From: Lottia gigantea
Taxonomy: Eukaryota > Mollusca > Gastropoda > Lottiidae
DNA: 64,000 nt
Direction: 5' to 3'
Assembly (NCBI RefSeq): GCF_000327385.1
Contig: NW_008708015.1
Coordinates: 197,771-261,770 of the forward strand
Shown piece after piece: positions 54,101 through 63,100 of this stretch (positions within the stretch are counted from its first letter, which is position 1; each line of letters opens with the position of its first letter). The translations under genes and the position numbers were made by a program. The notes under the pieces were generated by a model. It was not told where the DNA came from, searched no databases, and saw nothing but the letters and a program-made list of their open reading frames with translations.

Positions 54101-57100
54101 CTTCGTTGTCAAGGTACCATTTCAGCTTATCAGTGTCCTTATTCAAAGTACAGACGAAGTCCACTGAGGATTTTTCGTAAGCTGTGACATCTTGAAGAGG
54201 TACGGTAAAATCAGCTTCGATTTCTTCCACTACAAATTTAGCGGAAGATTTTTTATCACCGATTTGAATTGTGACTGTTCCAGCATCGACTGGTGAAACA
54301 TTTTTTATTTTCAGTTTTTGGATCTTTCCGTCGATGACAAAGGTGTATTTTTCATCTTGAACTATTTCCTGGTCATTGATAAACCATTTAGGTTTGTCAA
54401 CTGGCAAGGTCAATTTACAGGTAAATTCAACATCAGTGTTTTCTTTGGCTTTGACATCTTTGAGTGGGATAGTAAAATCGGCTGCAATTTCTGAAATTGA
54501 TAAAAAAGAAAAAGCTAAGTGATATAATATAAACCCAGTACTAACGATCCAAACTATAAAACGAAACCCGAAATCCAAAACAACATATTGACAAAACATT
54601 GGTAGCAGCTAATGAACTTTTCATATGAGGAAAGTAGTTTGCACCCCTAATCGTACCCCCACTTTATTTTCAACAAATCTAAATGTCTATCTTTATTCTC
54701 CAAATATGTGTAGAATGCACAAAATCAATTCATTTTTTCTAAAATTTTCTTGAGAGAACCCTGTAAGACGCTCTATGAGAGGCTTGCGACTATGAGAGCT
54801 CTACCACAGAGTAGCCAAAATTTGAATTCAGGCTCAGCAGTTGTCCCTACATCGAGTCAGTCTGCCCCCTATTTGTACCCCCAGTATCGGAAGGCTGGCG
54901 CTGCCACTGTCCAGGAGTCTTATGTTTCGTTATTGAATATAAAATAACAGTTTCTTACCCTGAACTGTCAGTTTAGCAGAAGTAGATTTATCACCCAGGG
55001 TGACCGTGACCTCGCAGTTATCATCTTTAGTCAGATTAGCGATGGTCAGGGTGTGGTTGTATTTATTGTGAACTATCTTGTATTTATTGTTCTTCTCGAT
55101 AGGTTTGTTGTTAATCAACCATATTACCTCGGCTTCTTCATCATCTACTTTAACACTGAATGTAGCTGACTTGTTCTCCAACACTGTCGCATCTTCTAGA
55201 TGCATGGTGAAGTTGGCAGGGACAGCTGAAATGTTGAGATATAACGATATTACATTCTGCGGCCAAGTTAAATAGGTCAATGGACAATATTGAGATGTAA
55301 ATGGGTATTATTAATTTTAATATTAAGAATGAAGATTAGAAATAAAGTAGTGGATTGGTGTGAACCAATGAACAATATTGAAAACATTGTAAGAGATGGT
55401 TACATTATTTTTGAATTTCTTTTTTTTTAATTTACACCATCACTTTTTCAATGTTTATATTCCAGAACAAAATAGACAAATTCTGACTGAGAGCCATGTC
55501 TTTATGTCCTTTCACCATTATCCATGTTACTTTTTCAAAATGAAAACATTCTACTCACAAAAAACTAAAAGTTTTTAAAACTTACGTTCTACTTCCAGCT
55601 TGGCTTCAGTTAGAATCTTGCCGTAAGCGCAGGAGACTTGTCCAGCATCTCGTGGTCGACATTTACTGACTATCAGAGTGTGAGTCTTCTTGTCAGCCTT
55701 GACAGCTAGTTTGGGTGAAGGGATAACTTCTTCACCTTGGTACTTCCAGACCACATTGACGTTAGGTATGGCCAGTTCACACTGGAATTTAGCTTCCTCG
55801 CGTTCTTTTACATACAAATCTTCAAGAGGGACAACCCACTTCCACTGCAAATAAAATAATGGACGCAAGCTTAGAAAAGTTCTTTACAATCCCTGTATTC
55901 CTAGATTAGAAAATTTTTCTAGGGAGGAACTTGACCCTTCACCGTGAGTAATACCCTCTAAAATCTAAAATGGGGGCCGCGTTGCTCGAATGGCCCCCCC
56001 CCTCAATGAAATCCTGGCTATGCCACTGTTTCACAAATATTAATGTAACTTATTTGTTATTATTATGTTTCTGAAATAAGCTTACCTTAGCTTTAGTCAT
56101 AACAAGAGTGGCCTCTTCTAGATCTTCCTCTCGAGTTTGTTTCTGGGCGCGAGTGTAGGTGGAGCTCTCTTCCTCAATCTCTGCTGTTAGTTCTAAGCCA
56201 GTCTTCTTCTTCTTGTCGTAAGTTAGTAGTTCAGCATCTTCGCGTTCTTCCATCTCCATTATTGGTCTAGAGACGCCAGCTTGAAGCTGAAACAACCAAG
56301 GACAGTGTGATGTCATATCAGTATAGTGAATATACCATAACATATTACAGACATATTCTACCTTAAGTTAACAAGTAATAGGACGTAAAACTCCATTTCA
56401 TTTCATTTCAAGTTAACAAGGAACTCTATGAATTGAGTATGCAAAAACAACAATAGCCTACATATAGAATATTGCTGAAAATGAAAATGAAATGAATAGA
56501 GTGTTATGTCCTACTTTTCTGCACCATGTGGGCTAATGAAGACGGGCAACGCCATGCAGGGTGCAATTAGGGAAATTTTGCCAGGACAGCGGCATTAGCC
56601 TGCTCTTTTTCGATTTCCAACTGTCAAGGGATCTTTAAGAAAAGTAAATTTTTACCTCTGGTCGATCACGTTTTTCTATGGGACTGTATTCAGTACGTTG
56701 TACGTCCTGTTCAGGTGAAACAGTTTTACTTTTAGACGAGGAGGATTGTTCTCCCTCGTCAACGTGTTTTAACATTTCTCTCCAGTTTAACTCGGCTTCA
56801 TCATTAGCCTGACTCACTGATTCTCTAAAAATATAAAATAATTTGAATAACATAAGACTTGATCATCATTTAGAAGTGAGGAGTACATATTATTTCATCT
56901 GATGACGACACGTGTTGAAGTGTTATGTGTTTAATATTTTATTAAAGGGTCATGCTTTTATTGTAGGTTGAAAATTTTTTTTTGCTCAAATTTGCGAAAA
57001 CTCTACACCGAAATCTAGAGAAATGTGCCCTTTAACATATCTGAAAGTTTTAACTTAAATAATCCAGCCGTTTTAATTAACCCTTTTACAACAAATTCAG

Positions 57101-60100
57101 TTTGATCAAGAAGATATATAGATATAAATAACATACTTTAGAAATATTTTCAGGCATAATTTACGTTTTTGATAATGAATGCTTTTCACAAAAAAGCGGA
57201 ATACCCTTAAAGAAGTGTGCTTATTAGCATAATACTGTCTTGTGTTTATCAATTTCAGTAAGTCTCAAAAAAGGAAAGGTTGTTATTTTGTTATTAGGCA
57301 AAGACATCAAATCTTAAACAAACATGATGTAAAATTATAGTAATTTCCGAAAGATAAAATTGGTCATTTTACTCATAAACAAAACTGAAACTGAAACTGG
57401 TCTTCAATACAAAATCCTTATCACACAACAAATATTTTCAAAAAAATATATAATCATTTAACAAAAACCAAACTTTAATGGTTTTATCGTACCAGATTAA
57501 TATGATTGTAACGAAAAATATTCTCAAGACCATATATCAGTCAGATATTGAAGAGCTACATTCAGACATGTCTGGCAAATAGGGCCAAATTACAGTCCTG
57601 AGTCGTAACTTTACCTGTGTTTAAGGGTAGATTTCCAGTCCACCATCTCCTCTAGTTTATCAGTCACCATGAGGGTGGCTGGGGTTTGCTCGGTACCATG
57701 TTCGTTAGTGATCGTAACAGTATATGTTCCGGCATCTCGGTTTTTGATTTCTTTTATTTGCATCACATGTTGATTGGTCTTCTCATCATAGAAGACTCGG
57801 TTACGGCCACCATCTTGGATTTTCATCCATTTGCCTTTGGACCATTCAATCTTTGGTTTAGGTTCACCATCAATAGTACATCTGAATTCAGCTTGATGAC
57901 CTGCACACAAATAGATAAATTACTTTTGGTTCATGTGGATGATTTGAATTCGATATAAATTACACAGAAGCAAAGAAACTCATCTTTGGATATTTTCCAA
58001 AGCTTTCAAATTTTTAGGGATGTTAAGTACCTATCAAGACCAGGTAAGAGTCATGATATTTCAGAGCAATATTTGCTGTCCCAGATACATACCTTCAAGA
58101 ACAGTACATTTGGTTGGTGGTTCAACGAAGGTTGGAGCACGACCTCTAACCTCCAGATTGGCGGAACACAGTACTTCACCACCATTGTTTTTGGCCACAG
58201 CTTCAATCTTGCCCTGGTATTTAGCTGGAGCATCTTCAATCACCAGAGTGCAAGTTCCATCCTTCTTGTTCACTTCCATTCTGATTTTATCACTTGGTTC
58301 TAACACTTCACCATTGCAGACCCTTTTAATATATAGCCAATTGATTTAGTATACAGCTCTTAAATATTTTCTGATTAAAATAAAACTTACAAGATATCCA
58401 TTGTAAATCTGATTGTTTCTTTTTATAACAAGGTTCAGGAAAACTTTGCTCTTTTTAAGATTCTAGAGCAGTTGGTTAGAGTTATGGTTCTTTACATGAT
58501 GTCATTTACTAAGTTACATCGAGCAAATGGCGGCTGTAGGTTCTTCACTCATAATGCTAGTCGACTCAGCTGTAAATGAGTACGGATAATCAAGGAAACA
58601 TCAATTCCAAGAGGTTTGGCCAAGGACCAGCTGGTAGAAAGGATCCTTTCTTTTAATGACATGACTCAGTCCATACTCTCTACTACTAACCAAAATCACA
58701 GAATAATCACCTTATGATTCTCAATAGCAACTGTAATTTATTATTTCAATCAATGTTATTTCCACATGATATTTAATGAAAACTGTTGTCTATTAATTAT
58801 AAAAATCTTAACATTGTTCAGAAAAACTTTGACCTGTAGATTCAGGCTATACCCATTGTAAACCTTATAAAACTACAAAATAATTATTTCAAAATCTTAC
58901 CACTGTATTTCTGGCATGGGAACACCTTTAACTTTACATTCAAATTTAACTGTTCCATTTTCAGGCACCAAGGTATCGGATAATTTACGTTCAAATGTTG
59001 GTTTTTTCACGGCTGTAAACAGAAAAGTAATTTGACGTCATAAAGAGAAGAATTTTGAGTGTAATGAGGGAGCAAGGAGTTCTTAATTTATAAATCTTAA
59101 AATTATAATGATATAACTCTGACAAAACAAACACCATGAATTTAATCAGCAAGATGTTTTTGTTTTTTTATACTAAATGAATCTTGTCTTATCAAATAGA
59201 AACTAGTATATTAGTGGATAACAGACAGGACAAAATTAAGAATTGAAATAAATTACATTTGTAACAGTTACCATGTAGATCTTTAACTGTCCTGATTGAG
59301 TCTTTAAATAGCATTTAGTAATTGTGAGTATGATATATAGACAGAGCTTTATAGAACAACAATCACTGGTTAAAGTTTTATGCAAAGTGTTTCCCGTCGT
59401 CCGTAGTCAACAAAATGCTATTTAATAACCTCAGACAATTCCACATGAGGTCTTTCAAATTACCCTCTAAATTATATTACACTTTTCAAATTACCCTCTA
59501 AATTATATTAAACTTTTCAAATTACCCTCTAAATTATATCAAACTTTTCAAATTACCCTCTAAATTATATTAAACTTTTCAAATTACCCTCTAAATTATA
59601 TCAAACTTTTCAAATTACCCTCTAAATGATGCTAAGCAACTAAAAAAACTTACGTGTAACTTTAAGTCTAGAATTACAAGCCAGTTGACCACCAGAGTTG
59701 ATAGCTCTAGCAGTGATAAGACCAGCATCAGATAGTTTAATATTGTGGAGAATCAAAGTATGGGTTTGTTCATGAACTTCAAACTCTACATCTTTACCAG
59801 CAACTAGTTCAGTATCACCCTTCAACCTGGTATAAAGAAGACAACAGATATAAAAGATGGATCTATCTCTAGTTTTTCATAAGATAAAGCAATACTCAGA
59901 GAGTAGTATTAACAGTCATTTATATCAACTACTGCTACTTGCTCTTTATGTCCTGGATACAGGGTCCTGTCATTGGCAATTTCAAAGTCTTTTGGGTTTT
60001 TTTTGGAGGAAGTGTACAGTGTGTTTCCAGTTCTTTTAATAATAAATTGCACTCCTATTTCAACTCAAAGTTCCCATGTGTATCTTGTGATAAGAGAAAC

Positions 60101-63100
60101 CAAAATGACTACATCATCAATGTTACTTCAAGTTAATGACCAATAACCTCTCTCAGAGAATAACAGGACTATTAGATTTATATGAAGTATGCCTATAAAG
60201 AAGGCAACCCTGATTGCTGTGTGATATTCGACTGTCTTAAAGAGGATTTAAACCTGCTTCAACTTATCATTGTAAAACACTGAGATCTTTTGTTGAATAT
60301 TAACAATTCTTGACAGGTCCTAGAGAATATAAAACTAACCATGTGACTGTTGGCTTGGGTTTACCAGAAACTTCAACTTCCATCTTTACAGATTCGCCTT
60401 CCAAGGTTTCTACTGGTTCCAATTTACGGATAAATTTAGGAGCTTCTTTCTTTTCTGTAAAAACAAAACATAATCTTTTAGATGATATTTCAATTTAACT
60501 ACTGCTTCAAAACGCAAGGCTTCAAAGTATTATTCAAAATGAAGTCAAACTTTGGCCATACTTTTTAAGTTCATGCAATGTGATAGTTCATTTAACTTTC
60601 ATTTTAGTTATAGTCCAATATCAACTGGTCAAGGTTAAAATGTTCATCAAAAGGTTAAGATATCCTAAAAAGAATTAAAAAATCACCTTGGATAACAAGC
60701 TTGGTTTCTGATACAACTTCTCCAGCTTTGTTTTTAGCAACAGCTCTGACTAGACCAGCATCTTCTACTTCTGTTGGTTCAATAGACAGAGTGTGAACCT
60801 CGTCACCTCCGTATCCTTTACGTTGTTCAATACGGAATCTTATACCAGGTTCTATTAGTGTCTCCTTGATAAACCTGTGATACAGAACAGCAGGTCATTA
60901 GATATATCAGTAGATAATAAGCATAGTGATTACTTTCATGGAATTAGTCCAACATTCAACTTATAACATAAGGCAACAAAATATCATGATCATGGACACT
61001 TTTGACAGGTATGTTTGCTCTTTTCAAGGCACCAGATAGTGCTTCTCTTTACACGATTCCACTGGTACATGGCTTTTTCCCTCGATTTTGCCATGTATTG
61101 GACCAGATTTTGATTGGAAGAATTGTCTTGCTTGTACAGACTTTTATGATAATAAAATTCAAAATTATTTTGCTAGATCTCATCCATTTGAGTGAAACTG
61201 TCTTTCTGTATAAAATATTTTCCACAAGAAAAAGTGAACATAGACTTACCACATGACTTCTGGTAGAGGAATGCCTTTAACAGCACAGTCAAATTTAATA
61301 GGTCTTCCTTCACGACAGTCTTTAGGTGATAAATCCTTGGTGAAATGTGGTTTCTCAGTTTTACCTGGTGAATAATTGAACAGTTATAATAACATAATCA
61401 ATATATAAACTATCTTATCCTACCCCTTGTAGAGTAATAGTAGCCTATAAAGTTTGAACATGTTTTTTTTACACATGTGTTGCGCTTAAATTCCATATTA
61501 AATATTTCAAAAGACATCTTCAAATTTGCAGACCATATCATTATTAAGCATTAAGGGGTCAATAAAATGGGCAGAATGTCTCCCACTGGCTAATACATAA
61601 ATAAATTTGTATTTTTAGTTGAGGTGTATCAGCTAATGAAATGTGTCATTTAGCTAGATAAATAAAATTTGGCTAATATATCTTCCAGATACTGTAAAGC
61701 AAATACAAGGTTTCAAACTGAAGCACTGATTCTCCCAATTTCGAATTCAAAATGAATCAAAAAAAGATCGGATATGAGAGAACTGACCTTCAATAGTGAC
61801 GAAAGCTTTATGTTCAACAGTACCGGCAGGGTTTGAGGCCACACAGCTGTATTCTCCTTCATGGGTCATATTAACATGACCAAATCTGATGAAAGAGTCT
61901 TCACCCTCGTACGATTTCTTGATGTTGGGAGTCGCAGTGATTTCTACATTGTTTCTAAAAGTAGACAGAAAACATTCATTGATAAATGTTAACAAAGTTT
62001 ATTTTGCCTTTAAGAATGTTAACAACTATTTGTAAAATATCATAAAAACAATTCCTGATACAGAAAATCACCCTGAAAATCAACAGTTGAATCTGGTATC
62101 AAGGAAAGTTGATTCTTACCTGAGCCATTTAACTTCTGGTCGAGGAATTCCAGTGACTTTAGCGATTAGTTTCAATGGTTGTTCTTCCATTACAGTCTAT
62201 GATAAATAAATATAAACCATCATTATAGATTGTATCAACAGCCTTACAAACATCCCCAAAATTCATTAGCAATATTGCTACTATTCAGAATAATGAAGAA
62301 AGACATGACATTGACCATGTTTAAGGTTTACACAAGTTTTATGATTTTTTCTTAAAATTCAATTAAAAGTTGAAAACTATTGTGCAGAATGCCACTTTTA
62401 AAGATATGTAAAAAAATCATACCAAATCTGAGAAAGTCTCAATAAATTCTGGAGCTCTGGAATCATCAGGAGTTCGTAGAACTAAAGGTGATTCAGAAAG
62501 ACGTTCTTCTCGCTTGATTTCTACAACAAAAAATTAGTATTGGTTTCATAATCATGTAATATATTGTCATGGTCATCTCAGAATAGAATAACTTCTAAAC
62601 TATACATTTGAAGACAATTATAGATGACAAGATCAACAAGTTAAAAAATAAAATATATAAGTTGTAAATAAATTATGTAATATTCATCTATGATTTAGAC
62701 CATTTCAAACGAGGGTTTATTAACCATATCACACAGTGTCTTCAAAAGCACAAAAGCGTGAGCATATCTTTCATATTAGCTAGTTATAGAACATCAACTC
62801 GAAAAAGTTGCCTAAAGCAATCAATTAAAAATCCGTACAAGCAAGACAAATCCTTTAATTAAAATCTCGTCCAAAGTACATCAAAATCGAGAGTAGAAGT
62901 TGTGTAGTCACTCCTCAATAGAGAAGAACCATCAGGTGTTTCGAAAAGAGTAAGCATAGTCTGCTTCGCACGACACCCGCCACTACTACAATGGTCTAAA
63001 TCATGAGACACATCCAGATCAATTCATGCCTGACTAAACAAATCAGCCAAAATGCCAGAAACAGATATATTTTATCAATCTTACCATTAACAGTGAGAGG

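Noticed and set aside
53704-54180. 158-codon open frame on the plus strand
   Set aside because: It is the antisense shadow of the triple-Ig exon; the minus-strand reading has clear Ig motifs and the plus reading has none.
48155-55225. Ig exons lacking the B-strand Cys as broken domains
   Set aside because: Muscle I-set Ig domains often lack one or both core Cys; the Trp, spacing and frame are intact.
56086-56824. Linker as a PEVK-like elastic segment
   Set aside because: It is rich in Glu and Lys but poor in Pro and Val, and only about 120 residues long, so it does not fit PEVK.
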